A stretch of DNA of 64,000 nt from SZUA-444 sp965226565 (GTDB lineage Bacteria; Bacillota; Clostridia; Oscillospirales; Ruminococcaceae), in contig CBDDDI010000004.1 of the NCBI GenBank assembly GCA_965226565.1, positions 434,001-498,000 of the forward strand, in the 5' to 3' direction. A model generated the notes under the pieces. The model worked only from the letters and a program-made list of their open reading frames with translations. It was not told the DNA's origin and searched no databases. This document shows positions 44,338-52,408 of this stretch, piece after piece. The position numbers were made by a program, and so were the translations under genes. The stretch's first letter is position 1; every line of letters begins with the position of its first letter.

Positions 44338-44416
44338 ATAGGAGGCTTTATTTAAATTCCTAGACCAACAAACCCCAGATTCTATAAAGTCTAAAGTATT
44401 TGTAAAAGCCTCCTAT
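44338..44416. ncRNA. Candidate structured RNA or hairpin element
   Basis: An inverted repeat with 13-base arms, ATAGGAGGCTTTA at 44338-44350 and TAAAAGCCTCCTAT at 44403-44416 (one bulged base), encloses about 52 bases. These themselves contain a second nested pair, read on the minus strand as TTTAGAC/GTCTAGG. The arms are far more G+C-rich than the surroundings. No known RNA family was recognised. It lies downstream of the DUF378 gene (minus) and of the glycosyltransferase terminator (plus), so its transcript could come from either side. Confidence 0.4.
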
Positions 44417-44437
44417 GCTTCTGTTAAGATCTAACGA

Positions 44438-44644
44438 CTAATCATTCTCAATAATACGGTTGTTTTTGAAGAATAAAGAAATACACCACAACGCAGATAT
44501 TCCAACTAATGTATAAATAATTCTACTAACAATACTGTCTTGTCCTGAGAATAACCAAGCAACAAAATCAAATTCAAATATTCCGATTAGTCCCCAGTTT
44601 AAACCACCGATAATTACAAGTAATAAAGCGATACGGTCTATCAT
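44438..44644 (-). CDS. DUF378 small membrane protein
   Basis: A 68-residue DUF378 protein with two transmembrane helices (about 3-20, RIALLLVIIGGLNWGLIGIF, and 40-58, IIYTLVGISALWCISLFF). The GGLNWGL motif in the first helix is the family hallmark. Function unknown. ATG at 44644 follows GGAGGTGT; the longer frame has no site. Its upstream region contains GTTCAAATA twice (44690-44698 and 44705-44713, 15 bases apart) and the inverted pair GAACG/CGTTC (44675-44679, 44689-44693), which could be operator sequence. Confidence 0.88.
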   Translation of the reverse strand: MIDRIALLLVIIGGLNWGLIGIFEFDFVAWLFSGQDSIVSRIIYTLVGISALWCISLFFKNNRIIEND

Positions 44645-44760
44645 TTTTATATACACCTCCTGCATTTTTATGCTGAACGTACTTTTTTCGTTCAAATATA
44701 GTATGTTCAAATAATATTTTATTATACAAATAATAAAAAAATTTTTAAAAATTTTTTTAA

Positions 44761-44789
44761 TTGACACTTAAGTTTAGTAGTGTTAAAAT
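44761..44789 (+). promoter_or_regulatory. metG promoter
   Basis: TTGACA (44761-44766), 17-base spacer, TAAAAT (44784-44789). The leader is only about 27 bases, so there is no room for a T-box. Confidence 0.9.
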
Positions 44790-44822
44790 ATAAGGATAAT
44801 AAATTGTTCAGGAGGAATTTTA

Positions 44823-46745
44823 ATGTCAAAAAAATTTTATATAACAACACCTATTTATTACTCATCAGGTAATCCTCATATAGGTCATTGTTATACAACA
44901 GTAGCGTGTGATTCAATTGCGAGATATAAACGAATGCAAGGTTTTGATGTTATGTTTCTCACAGGTGCAGATGAGCATGGTCAAAAAATTGAAGAAAAAG
45001 CTAAAGAAAAAGGAGTTACTCCAAAAGCTTATGTTGATGAAATAGGAGAATCTTTTAAAAATCTTTGGAAATATATGAATGTTGATTATGATAGATATAT
45101 TAGAACAACTGATGATTATCATGTTGAGACTGTTCAGAAAATTTTTAAAAAATTATATGATAAAGGTTATATTTATAAAGGTGAGTATAAAGGTAAATAT
45201 TGTACTCCATGCGAAAGTTTTTGGACAGAAAGTCAGCTTGTTGATGGAAAATGTCCAGAATGCAACCGTGAAGTTATTGAAACAAAAGAAGAAGCTTATT
45301 TCTTTAAATTATCATCTTTTTCTGATAGACTAGAAAAACTTTTACTTGAAACAGATTTTTTACGTCCAAATAATAGAGCAACAGAATTAGTAAACAATTT
45401 TATAAAACCAGGTCTAGAAGATTTGTGTGTATCAAGAACAACATTTAAATGGGGAATTCCAGTAACTTTTGATGATAAACATGTTGTGTATGTTTGGATA
45501 GATGCATTGTCAAATTATATATCAGCATTAGGATATTTAAATGATGCTTATGATGATTTTGATAAAGTATGGCCAGCAGATGTTCATATGGTTGCAAAAG
45601 ATATAATGAGATTCCATGCTATAATTTGGCCATCAATATTAATGGCACTTGATTTGCCATTGCCAAAACATCTTGCTGTACATGGTTGGATAATATTTGA
45701 TGGACAAAAAATGAGTAAATCATTAGGAAATGTTATTGATCCATTTATTTTAGGAGAAAGATATGGAGCAGATTCAATAAGATATCATATTTTAAGAGAA
45801 ATGGGATTAGGAGCAGATAGTTCATTCTCAAATGAGATTATGATAAACAGAATAAATTCTGATTTAGCAAATGGACTTGGAAATTTGGTTTCAAGAACAG
45901 TTGCGATGGTTGTTAAATATTTTGATGGAACATTGCCAGAAGAAAAACAAAGTGGAGAATTTGATGATGAACTTATAAATCTTTCAACAGCTTTGAGAAA
46001 CTCTGTTGACAAATTTATAGATGAAACTCAAATTAGTAATGCTTTGGCTGAAATTTTTAAAGTTGTTTCAAGAGCGAATAAATATATTGATGAAACAACA
46101 CCTTGGGTTCTTGCAAAAGATGAAGCTAATAAACCAAGACTTGCTGCTGTTTTATATAATTTACTTGAGTCTATTAGAATAGTATCAACATTATTAAATT
46201 CATTTATGCCAGAAACAATGCCTAAAATTTTTGCTCAAATTGGAGCTAAAGATGATGATATAAATTATGAGAACGCAAATAAATTTGGAGTTCTTTCACA
46301 AACTGTAACAGTTCAAAAAGGTGAAGTTATTTTTCCAAGAATTGATGTTGAGAAAGAAATTGAAGAGCTTAATAAAATGATTGCTCCAGCAGAAGAAGCT
46401 CCAAAAATAGAGCTTGCTGATGAGATTGATATTGATAAATTTTTTGAAATAGAACTTAGAGTTGCACTTGTAAAAGAATGCACACCTGTGAAAAAATCAA
46501 AGAAATTGTTATGTTTCCAACTTGATGATGGAATGGGAGGAAGACAAATAGTTTCAGGAATTGCACAATGGTATAAGCCAGAAGATTTAGTAGGCAAAAA
46601 AGTTATGATTGTTGCAAATTTAAAACCTATTAAACTTTGTGGAGTTGAAAGTAACGGAATGATATGTTCATCTGAGCTTGAAGATGGATCAGCAAAAGTA
46701 GTATTTATTGATGATTCTGTTCCTGCAGGATCAAAAATTAGATAG
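44823..46745 (+). CDS. metG: Methionyl-tRNA synthetase
   Basis: A 640-residue class I synthetase with a fused C-terminal tRNA-binding domain. HIGH motif: GNPHIGHCYTT near residue 20. Zinc knuckle: CTPCESFWTESQL and CPECNREV. KMSKS motif: GQKMSKSLGNV. The last 110 residues form an EMAP/Trbp111-like OB fold (FFEIELRVALVKECTPVKKSKKLL...GVESNGMICSSE), which aids tRNA binding as a dimer. AGGAGG precedes the ATG. Own promoter and terminator; tatD, its frequent partner, is not adjacent here. Confidence 0.98.
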   Translation: MSKKFYITTPIYYSSGNPHIGHCYTTVACDSIARYKRMQGFDVMFLTGADEHGQKIEEKAKEKGVTPKAYVDEIGESFKNLWKYMNVDYDRYIRTTDDYHVETVQKIFKKLYDKGYIYKGEYKGKYCTPCESFWTESQLVDGKCPECNREVIETKEEAYFFKLSSFSDRLEKLLLETDFLRPNNRATELVNNFIKPGLEDLCVSRTTFKWGIPVTFDDKHVVYVWIDALSNYISALGYLNDAYDDFDKVWPADVHMVAKDIMRFHAIIWPSILMALDLPLPKHLAVHGWIIFDGQKMSKSLGNVIDPFILGERYGADSIRYHILREMGLGADSSFSNEIMINRINSDLANGLGNLVSRTVAMVVKYFDGTLPEEKQSGEFDDELINLSTALRNSVDKFIDETQISNALAEIFKVVSRANKYIDETTPWVLAKDEANKPRLAAVLYNLLESIRIVSTLLNSFMPETMPKIFAQIGAKDDDINYENANKFGVLSQTVTVQKGEVIFPRIDVEKEIEELNKMIAPAEEAPKIELADEIDIDKFFEIELRVALVKECTPVKKSKKLLCFQLDDGMGGRQIVSGIAQWYKPEDLVGKKVMIVANLKPIKLCGVESNGMICSSELEDGSAKVVFIDDSVPAGSKIR

Positions 46746-46753
46746 AAAAATTA

Positions 46754-46785
46754 AAACTCATACCTAAAATGGTATGAGTTTTTTT
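46754..46785 (+). terminator. Terminator of metG
   Basis: AAACTCATACC (46754-46764) pairs with GGTATGAGTTT (46771-46781), six-base loop, followed by T7. Confidence 0.95.
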
Positions 46786-46798
46786 ATTTAACACAAAA

Positions 46799-46831
46799 AA
46801 ATAAAGTCCGTTAAAATAATCGGACTTTTTT
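46799..46831. terminator. Bidirectional terminator between metG and the 53-residue gene
   Basis: AAAGTCCG/CGGACTTT with a ten-base loop; A-rich before and T-rich after, so it works in both directions. It terminates the small minus-strand gene ending at 46846. Confidence 0.85.
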
Positions 46832-46845
46832 TATAATATAATTAA

Positions 46846-47007
46846 TTATATACCACATTCATCGTAATCTTTCCATTTTTCATTATAATTACGTTCTGTC
46901 ACGTATTTAAAAACTATATAACCAGCTGATGCAACAACTAGAAGTAACGCTCCAATAATATAAAGTGCGGATTTTTTATCAGTTTTTCTTTTTTCTTCTA
47001 TATTCAT
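46846..47007 (-). CDS. Small single-pass membrane protein (53 residues)
   Basis: A short gene: starts MNIEEKRKTDKKSALYIIGA and ends ERNYNEKWKDYDECGI. Residues 1-13 are charged and presumably cytoplasmic, 14-34 form one transmembrane helix (LYIIGALLLVVASAGYIVF), and the last 19 are polar with a single cysteine near the C-terminus. AAAGGCGTG lies at a good distance from the ATG at 47007, and a terminator follows the stop. The codon pattern looks coding. I do not recognise the family; no function is offered. Confidence 0.75.
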   Translation of the reverse strand: MNIEEKRKTDKKSALYIIGALLLVVASAGYIVFKYVTERNYNEKWKDYDECGI

Positions 47008-47113
47008 AATATCACGCCTTTCTAATTTTCATTATACAATAATAAATAAGCAATGTAAATAGTGTTAGGAAAAAGTTACAAGGTGAGAAATATGTAAATA
47101 TATATATTTTTAT

Positions 47114-47141
47114 TTGACTATTTCTAATAAATTGGTATAAT
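47114..47141 (+). promoter_or_regulatory. Promoter of the pilus-like operon
   Basis: TTGACT (47114-47119), 16-base spacer, TATAAT (47136-47141), leader about 25 bases to the lipoprotein gene. No other promoter was noticed before pilT. Confidence 0.75.
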
Positions 47142-47171
47142 ATACATATAAAAGGTATTGGTGGTGGTATT

Positions 47172-48356
47172 GTGTTTAAAAATATACTATTAATATTTAC
47201 TGTTATTGCATTAATGATTACAACAGGATGTAAACAGAATGCAAAGCAAGCATCTGTGAATGGAATTGATACAGATCAGTCTCAAAGTGATACAAATTTT
47301 GAATCCTCTGGGACATCTAAAAACACGCAAACTATCAAAAATACTAGCATATCAAATACTGAATCTTCAAATATAACTAGTTCTGATACTACAAAAAATG
47401 ATATCACTTCAGTAGCTTCAAGTTTAGAATCAATTACTAGTAATTCGTCTAGTAATAAAGATACAATAAAGGTTAAAACAACAACTACAACAACTACTAA
47501 AGCAAAGCCAAAACCACTTCCACCAGTAGTTATTCCAAATGTTCTTAAACCACTTGCATCTGGAGCTGAAGCTTTTTCAGATAAAAATTCAACAATTGAT
47601 ATATCAAATAAATCAAAAGGTTATTTTTGTGCGAAATATTGTGGAACCAACAAAAAAGTAAAGGTAATGGTTCAAAAAGATGGAAAAACTTATACATATG
47701 ATTTAATAAAAAGAAATGCTTTTGAAGTATTTCCATTTCAAATGAATAACGGATCTTACACAATATCTATAGCTGAAAATATTTCTGGAACAAAATATTC
47801 TATAGCATTAAAAAAGACTGTTAATGTTTCATTATCAAATAGTTTGTTGCCATTTTTATATCCAAACCAGCAGGTTAATTTTTATCAATCATCTCCAATT
47901 GTATCAAAAGCTGCACAGGTTTGTAGAGGCAAAAAAACTGATTTAGAAAAAATAGGTGCGATATTTGATTATGTGACTAAAAATGTTACATATGATTATG
48001 CTGAGGCTAAAGCTGTTCTTAATGGAAGTATAAAAATGTATTGTCCGGATCCTGACGAAGTTTTAAGAACTAAAAAAGGCATTTGTTATGATTATGCTTC
48101 TTTATTTGCTGCAATGGCTAGGTCACAAGGTATTGCAACAAGGCTTGTGAAAGGTCCTGTTGGTAAAGATAATTTGTATCATGCTTGGAATCAGGTTTAT
48201 GTTAAAAAAGCAGGTTGGATTAATGTATATGTTAAATTGAAAAATACAGGATATAGAACTCTTGATGCAACATTTTATGCAGGTAGTAATAACAAAAAAA
48301 CTACAGCTTCAAATTTTTCAAATTCATCATATTACAGAGTTGATAAAATATATTAA
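47172..48356 (+). CDS. Transglutaminase-like domain lipoprotein
   Basis: A 394-residue surface protein. An N-terminal signal with lipobox-like MITTGC puts the lipidated Cys at residue 20. A long Ser/Thr/Asn-rich linker (about 25-115, with a run of seven Thr) leads to a beta-rich domain (about 130-220) and a transglutaminase/cysteine-protease-like core with the triad Cys305 (KKGICYDYAS), His337 (YHAWNQVYV) and Asp365 (RTLDATF). Such proteins process or cross-link wall or surface proteins. GTG start after GGTGGTGG. It ends 11 bases before the gspF/pilC gene and heads the pilus-like operon. Confidence 0.87.
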   Translation: MFKNILLIFTVIALMITTGCKQNAKQASVNGIDTDQSQSDTNFESSGTSKNTQTIKNTSISNTESSNITSSDTTKNDITSVASSLESITSNSSSNKDTIKVKTTTTTTTKAKPKPLPPVVIPNVLKPLASGAEAFSDKNSTIDISNKSKGYFCAKYCGTNKKVKVMVQKDGKTYTYDLIKRNAFEVFPFQMNNGSYTISIAENISGTKYSIALKKTVNVSLSNSLLPFLYPNQQVNFYQSSPIVSKAAQVCRGKKTDLEKIGAIFDYVTKNVTYDYAEAKAVLNGSIKMYCPDPDEVLRTKKGICYDYASLFAAMARSQGIATRLVKGPVGKDNLYHAWNQVYVKKAGWINVYVKLKNTGYRTLDATFYAGSNNKKTTASNFSNSSYYRVDKIY

Positions 48357-48367
48357 GGAGTAATGGT

Positions 48368-49423
48368 ATGAAAAAAAATAAAGATGCTAAAAAATTGTCA
48401 TCTGAAGAGCTTGCATATTTTTGTGCTCAGCTAAGTTTGATATTAAGATCAGGAGTTGCTTTAAATGATGGATTGTTAATGATGTTAGATGATATCAAAG
48501 ATAATTCTTCATATGAAGTTATAAAACACGTAGCGGAATGTGTTGATAAACAAGAATCTTTATATAAAGCGCTTGAAGAAACAAATAAATTCTCATCTTA
48601 TTTTGTTTCTATGATTAAAGTAGGTGAAATGAGTGGACATTTGGACAATGTTTTAGAAGGTTTGTCTGTTCATTATTTACGTGAAGCTAACACAAAATCA
48701 GCAGTTAGAAGTGCAGTTTTGCATCCATCATTATTGCTTATTATTATGGCTGCTGTTATTGCAGTTATGCTTATTAAAGTTGTTCCAGTGTTTAGAGATG
48801 TATTTGTTCAAATTGGTTCTCAATTTAGCAACACATCTTATGCTGCTGTTGATTTCGCAAAAACAACAGGTACAATTGTACTTTCAATACTTGGTGTTAT
48901 TGTTTTAGTTGGAATTATTATATACTTTATTTATTGTAATAAAAAAGGTAGAAAAGCATTAATTAGATTATTTTCAAAAATATTTATTTTTAAAGGTTTA
49001 ATTGAGAAAATGTCTTTATGTAGGTTTAGTTCTGCAATGTCTCTTATGATTTCAAGTGGTTTTAATACTACGGATGCTGTTAAACTAAGCAGAGAAGTTG
49101 TTACTAGTTCGGTTGTGCAAAAAAAATTAGAAAAATGCTGTGAAGATTTAGACGAGAGCAAATCTTTTTCTGATTCTATAGTGCAAAATAAACTTTTTCC
49201 ACCTTTATATAATCAAATGATAAAGATTTCTTATAAATCTGGTGTTTTGGACACTGTTTGGGAGCAAATTTCTGAAAAATATGATGAAGATGTAAATAAC
49301 TCTTTGGATAATATGATAGCTTTTATTGAACCATTACTTGTTGGAATTTTGACAGTAATTATTGGTGTAATGCTTATATCTGTATTATTTCCATTAATGG
49401 AGATTATGAGTTCTTTAAGCTAA
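48368..49423 (+). CDS. Type II secretion / type IV pilus inner-membrane platform protein (GspF/PilC family)
   Basis: A 351-residue polytopic platform protein. Two T2SSF domains are visible: the first with ELAYFCAQLSLILRSGVALNDGL and KVGEMSGHLDNVLEGLSVHY, the second with LCRFSSAMSLMISSGFNTTDAV and MIKISYKSGVLDTVWEQIS. Three transmembrane helices lie near 120-140, 170-190 and 322-345. It would connect the pilus ATPase to the growing pseudopilus. Downstream are four small membrane proteins and PilT; no PilB-type assembly ATPase or prepilin peptidase gene is in the window. Confidence 0.93.
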   Translation: MKKNKDAKKLSSEELAYFCAQLSLILRSGVALNDGLLMMLDDIKDNSSYEVIKHVAECVDKQESLYKALEETNKFSSYFVSMIKVGEMSGHLDNVLEGLSVHYLREANTKSAVRSAVLHPSLLLIIMAAVIAVMLIKVVPVFRDVFVQIGSQFSNTSYAAVDFAKTTGTIVLSILGVIVLVGIIIYFIYCNKKGRKALIRLFSKIFIFKGLIEKMSLCRFSSAMSLMISSGFNTTDAVKLSREVVTSSVVQKKLEKCCEDLDESKSFSDSIVQNKLFPPLYNQMIKISYKSGVLDTVWEQISEKYDEDVNNSLDNMIAFIEPLLVGILTVIIGVMLISVLFPLMEIMSSLS

Positions 49424-49441
49424 AAATTGAAAGGTGAGACT

Positions 49442-49768
49442 ATGAATATTACTGCTTATAAAAAAAATAAATCATCATTATTTTATGAATGTTTTGTAGT
49501 TATACTTTTGTTTATATTAATTATATCATGGTTTTTTATTAGCTTTAATAATATTCAAAAAGCTACAGACGCTCAACAACTTTGTCAAACAAGAAAAATG
49601 ATACAAAATGCATCGTCTTTATGTTATTCTATTGAAGGATCTTATCCTCCTAATATTGAATATTTAGTTGATAATTATGATCTTGTGTTAAATCAAGATA
49701 AGTATTTAGTATTATTTGAAGCTTTTGCTTCTAATGTAATGCCTGAAATTTCAATTTTCTATAAATAA
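49442..49768 (+). CDS. Pilin/pseudopilin-like small protein
   Basis: A 108-residue single-pass protein: a short basic N-terminus (NITAYKKNKSS), a hydrophobic helix (CFVVILLFILIISWFFIS, about 17-34), then a soluble domain. SLCYSIEGSYPPNIEYLVDNY resembles the GxYP..L..L pattern after the first helix of pseudopilins. No classical G/FTLxE cleavage site is visible, so it may be a divergent or non-processed minor pilin. ATG at 49442 follows AAAGGTGAG. Cotranscribed with gspF/pilC. Family assignment rests on the pattern and location. Confidence 0.7.
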   Translation: MNITAYKKNKSSLFYECFVVILLFILIISWFFISFNNIQKATDAQQLCQTRKMIQNASSLCYSIEGSYPPNIEYLVDNYDLVLNQDKYLVLFEAFASNVMPEISIFYK

Positions 49769-49795
49769 CCATAATATATGAAAGGACGAACTTAT

Positions 49796-50311
49796 ATGCA
49801 TATGTTCAAAAAACACAGCAAAATTATACAGCTATTTTGTTCTATGAGCTTGTTTTTGCTATTTGCTATTTGCTCTTTAATAATTATTGTTATTGGAATA
49901 GAAAATTATAAAGGTATGCTTGCAGAAAATGATAAAAAATTTGCTGCGTATTCTTCTTCAAAATATATTTCAAATAAAATTAAAGCTTATAATAAAGAAG
50001 GTTGCGTTAAAATAAAAACAATAGATGATATTGATTGTATTATTTTAGCTGAAAGTATTGATAATCAAAGTTATAATACAATGATTTATTGTTATAATGG
50101 AAGTTTATATGAGAATTTTATGTCTGATGAAGATATTTTTAGACCTGATAATGGTATTGAAGTTTTCAAAATAAGTGAAATGAATGTTGAAAAAATTGAT
50201 GATCAAATTATTAAATTAAATATTGTAGATCCTGAGGATGAAAAAATAACCTCTTATGTTAATTATAATCCTACTATAACAGAAGGAGGAAAAGTTAATG
50301 CTCAAACTTGA
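49796..50311 (+). CDS. DUF4860-like pilus-associated membrane protein
   Basis: A 171-residue protein with one N-terminal transmembrane helix (about 15-38, FCSMSLFLLFAICSLIIIVI), then a soluble domain with YSSSKYISNKIKAYNKEG, IILAESIDNQSYNTMIYCYNGSLYENF and FKISEMNVEKIDDQIIKLNI. This layout and its site among pilin genes fit DUF4860 proteins, which recur in Firmicute pilus clusters. Function unknown. ATG at 49796 has AAAGGA upstream; the ATG at 49778 would include it. The 3' end overlaps the next gene by 14 bases, indicating coupling. Confidence 0.68.
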   Translation: MHMFKKHSKIIQLFCSMSLFLLFAICSLIIIVIGIENYKGMLAENDKKFAAYSSSKYISNKIKAYNKEGCVKIKTIDDIDCIILAESIDNQSYNTMIYCYNGSLYENFMSDEDIFRPDNGIEVFKISEMNVEKIDDQIIKLNIVDPEDEKITSYVNYNPTITEGGKVNAQT

Positions 50312-50771
50312 AAACAAGATTGCTAACAAACATATTAATAGTTTTTTTATAGAGATTATTATTGTGCTATTAGTTTTTTCAATAGCTTGTGTAATTCTTG
50401 TTAATGTTTTGTCTAAATCTTTTTTGCTAAATAAAAAAGCTGATGATATAAATATTTCTTCTGTTAAAGCAAGTTCGTTTGCTGAAGTTTTTTCTGCGAA
50501 TGGTGATATAGAAAAATCAGTAGGAATTGTTTTTGGTCAAGAAGCTAGGAAACATGCTTATAATAATAAAGAAAAATCAATTTTGTATTTTGATAAAGAT
50601 TGGAAAATATCTGAAGATGATTTTTATTATGTTGTTAATTTGCAACAACATAATTGTGAGCATTCAAAAGGTATTACTTATAATGTTGATGTTACAATTA
50701 AAAGTCTTTCAAAAGAAGAAGTATCAATTTCTGCTTGTAAATACACTCCAGATTTTGGAGGTGTTGTTTAA
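50298..50771 (+). CDS. Type IV prepilin-like protein
   Basis: A 157-residue protein whose N-terminus SFFIEIIIVLLVFSIACVIL looks like a type IV pilin alpha-helix with Glu at the fifth position of the mature chain (S-F-F-I-E). The residue before it is Asn, not the usual Gly, so peptidase processing is uncertain. The soluble domain contains a pair of cysteines (NCEHSKG, SACKYTP). AGAAGGAGG lies within the preceding gene, which it overlaps by 14 bases. One base or none separates it from the next gene. Probable minor pilin. Confidence 0.72.
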   Translation: MLKLENKIANKHINSFFIEIIIVLLVFSIACVILVNVLSKSFLLNKKADDINISSVKASSFAEVFSANGDIEKSVGIVFGQEARKHAYNNKEKSILYFDKDWKISEDDFYYVVNLQQHNCEHSKGITYNVDVTIKSLSKEEVSISACKYTPDFGGVV

Positions 50772-51236
50772 ATGGGACAAAGAAGAACAGGTGTTGGAGT
50801 AGGTACTGCATCTTTAATAATGATATTTTTAGTTTTGTGTCTTACAACTTTTTCAATTTTATCATTTTTGTCAGCACGTCTTTCTTTAAAATACGCTAAC
50901 AAAGGTCAAGAATATCAAGAAAAATATTATACAGCTAAAACTGTTGCTTATGAATTTATTGCAGAAATAGATAATGCTATTATTGCTGGAGATAAAACTT
51001 TAGAAGATAAAGATGCTATAATTAAACAACTTGAGCTTATTGATTGTTTAGATACTGAAAAAACAAAAGATGGTATTGTTGCAAAAATGCTTATTAAAAT
51101 TAATACCAATAATAATTTGGATTTGGAAATATTGATACCTAAAAAATTAGAAAATAAAAGATATATTATTAGAAAAATGCAAACTGTTGTTAATCAACAA
51201 AATTATGAAAATGGTCAAAATGTTTGGCAAGGTTAA
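50772..51236 (+). CDS. Pilin-operon small membrane protein
   Basis: A 154-residue protein starting GQRRTGVGVGTASLIMIFLV, with a hydrophobic helix (about 13-33) after a glycine-rich lead, then a helical soluble part (KYANKGQEYQEKYYTAKTVAYEFIAEIDNAI) and a mixed tail. The gene starts directly after the preceding stop. The glycine before the helix could be a prepilin cleavage site (GVG-TASLIM), but no Glu at +5 is present. Similar proteins accompany DUF4860 genes in pilus clusters. The function is not known. Confidence 0.65.
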   Translation: MGQRRTGVGVGTASLIMIFLVLCLTTFSILSFLSARLSLKYANKGQEYQEKYYTAKTVAYEFIAEIDNAIIAGDKTLEDKDAIIKQLELIDCLDTEKTKDGIVAKMLIKINTNNNLDLEILIPKKLENKRYIIRKMQTVVNQQNYENGQNVWQG

Positions 51237-51272
51237 GGATAAGTTTTAGAAAAACTACGAAGAGGTGTCAAT

Positions 51273-52343
51273 ATGGATATAGTAGAGATTTTTAAAGATG
51301 CTGCTAATAAAGATGCGTCAGATCTATTTTTTATTACTGGTGCACCAATTGGATATAGAATTTCAAATCAAATTGTGCCACAAAATGATAAAAATTTAAT
51401 GCCAAAAGATGTTGAACAGTATGTCCATCAAATCTTTAAAATTGCTGGATATGATGAAGATGAAATTTTGCCTAGCTCTGGAGAACTAGATTTTTCTTTT
51501 TCTGTTTCTGGTATAGGAAGATATAGAGCTAATGTTTATCGTCAAAGAGGTTCACTTGCTATAATTTTACGATATGTTTTATTTGAACTTCCGGATTATA
51601 AAGAATTAAATATTCCTAAAAGCATTATTGATTTATCAAGTTTGTCTAAAGGTATTGTTCTTATAACTGGTTCTGCTGGTAGTGGAAAATCAACAACTCT
51701 TTCTTGTATGATTAATGAAATCAACATAAACAGAAGTTGTCATATTATAACGATTGAAGATCCGATTGAATTTTTACATAAACATAAAAAAAGCATTATT
51801 AGTCAACGTGAGATTAATTTGGATACGAAAAATTATATCAGTGCTTTGCGTTCTGCATTAAGACAATCTCCTAATGTTATTTTGCTTGGTGAAATGCGTG
51901 ATTATGAGACTATAAATACTGCTATGACTGCTGCTGAAACTGGTCAACTTATTTTATCAACTCTTCATACTACTGGTGCTGCTAACACTATTGATAGAAT
52001 TATTGATGTTTTTCCACCAAATCAGCAACACCAAATAAGAGTACAGCTTGCAATGGTATTACAAGCTGTAGTATCTCAACAATTATTGCCTTCTATTGAT
52101 GGAAAACTTGTTCCTGTTTTTGAAGTGATGAGAGTTAATAGCGCTATTAAAACGATGATAAGAGAAAGTAAAACACATCAAATGGATACTGTTATACAAT
52201 CAAGTTCTGATATGTATACGATGGATTCTAATATTATGAGTGTTTATAGAAGTGGTAGAATTTCTGCAGAAACAGCTGTTGAATATGCTACTAATCCTGA
52301 AATAATGGCTAGAAGACTAAATGTTCCTTATAACGGAGTATAA
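51273..52343 (+). CDS. pilT: Type IV pilus retraction-type ATPase PilT
   Basis: A 356-residue hexameric secretion ATPase. The N-terminal PAS-like domain has DASDLFFITGAPIGYRI and GRYRANVYRQRGSLAIILR. The core has Walker A GSAGSGKST (133-141), the Asp box IITIEDPIEFLH, Walker B VILLGEMRDYETI and the His box LSTLHTTGAANTIDRIIDVFP. GEMRD and the short N-terminus point to PilT rather than PilB, though without a PilB gene nearby it might power both extension and retraction. It closes the operon; a hairpin with a T-rich tail lies at 52355-52408. Confidence 0.92.
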   Translation: MDIVEIFKDAANKDASDLFFITGAPIGYRISNQIVPQNDKNLMPKDVEQYVHQIFKIAGYDEDEILPSSGELDFSFSVSGIGRYRANVYRQRGSLAIILRYVLFELPDYKELNIPKSIIDLSSLSKGIVLITGSAGSGKSTTLSCMINEININRSCHIITIEDPIEFLHKHKKSIISQREINLDTKNYISALRSALRQSPNVILLGEMRDYETINTAMTAAETGQLILSTLHTTGAANTIDRIIDVFPPNQQHQIRVQLAMVLQAVVSQQLLPSIDGKLVPVFEVMRVNSAIKTMIRESKTHQMDTVIQSSSDMYTMDSNIMSVYRSGRISAETAVEYATNPEIMARRLNVPYNGV

Positions 52344-52354
52344 TATGAATTTAT

Positions 52355-52408
52355 GTCACTTTTATTTTTGATTAATTTCAAAAGCTGATAAAAGTGGCTT
52401 TTCTTTTG
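52355..52408 (+). terminator. Possible terminator of the pilus-like operon
   Basis: GTCACTTTTAT (52355-52365) pairs with ATAAAAGTGGC (52388-52398, one G-T), long loop, followed by TTTTCTTTTG. It lies inside the 3' end of the convergent transporter gene. Confidence 0.5.

Noticed and set aside
47440..47520. Thr/Ser-rich repeats in the transglutaminase lipoprotein as a DNA repeat element
   Set aside because: The ACA/ACT runs encode an ordinary low-complexity surface-protein linker; no array outside the gene.
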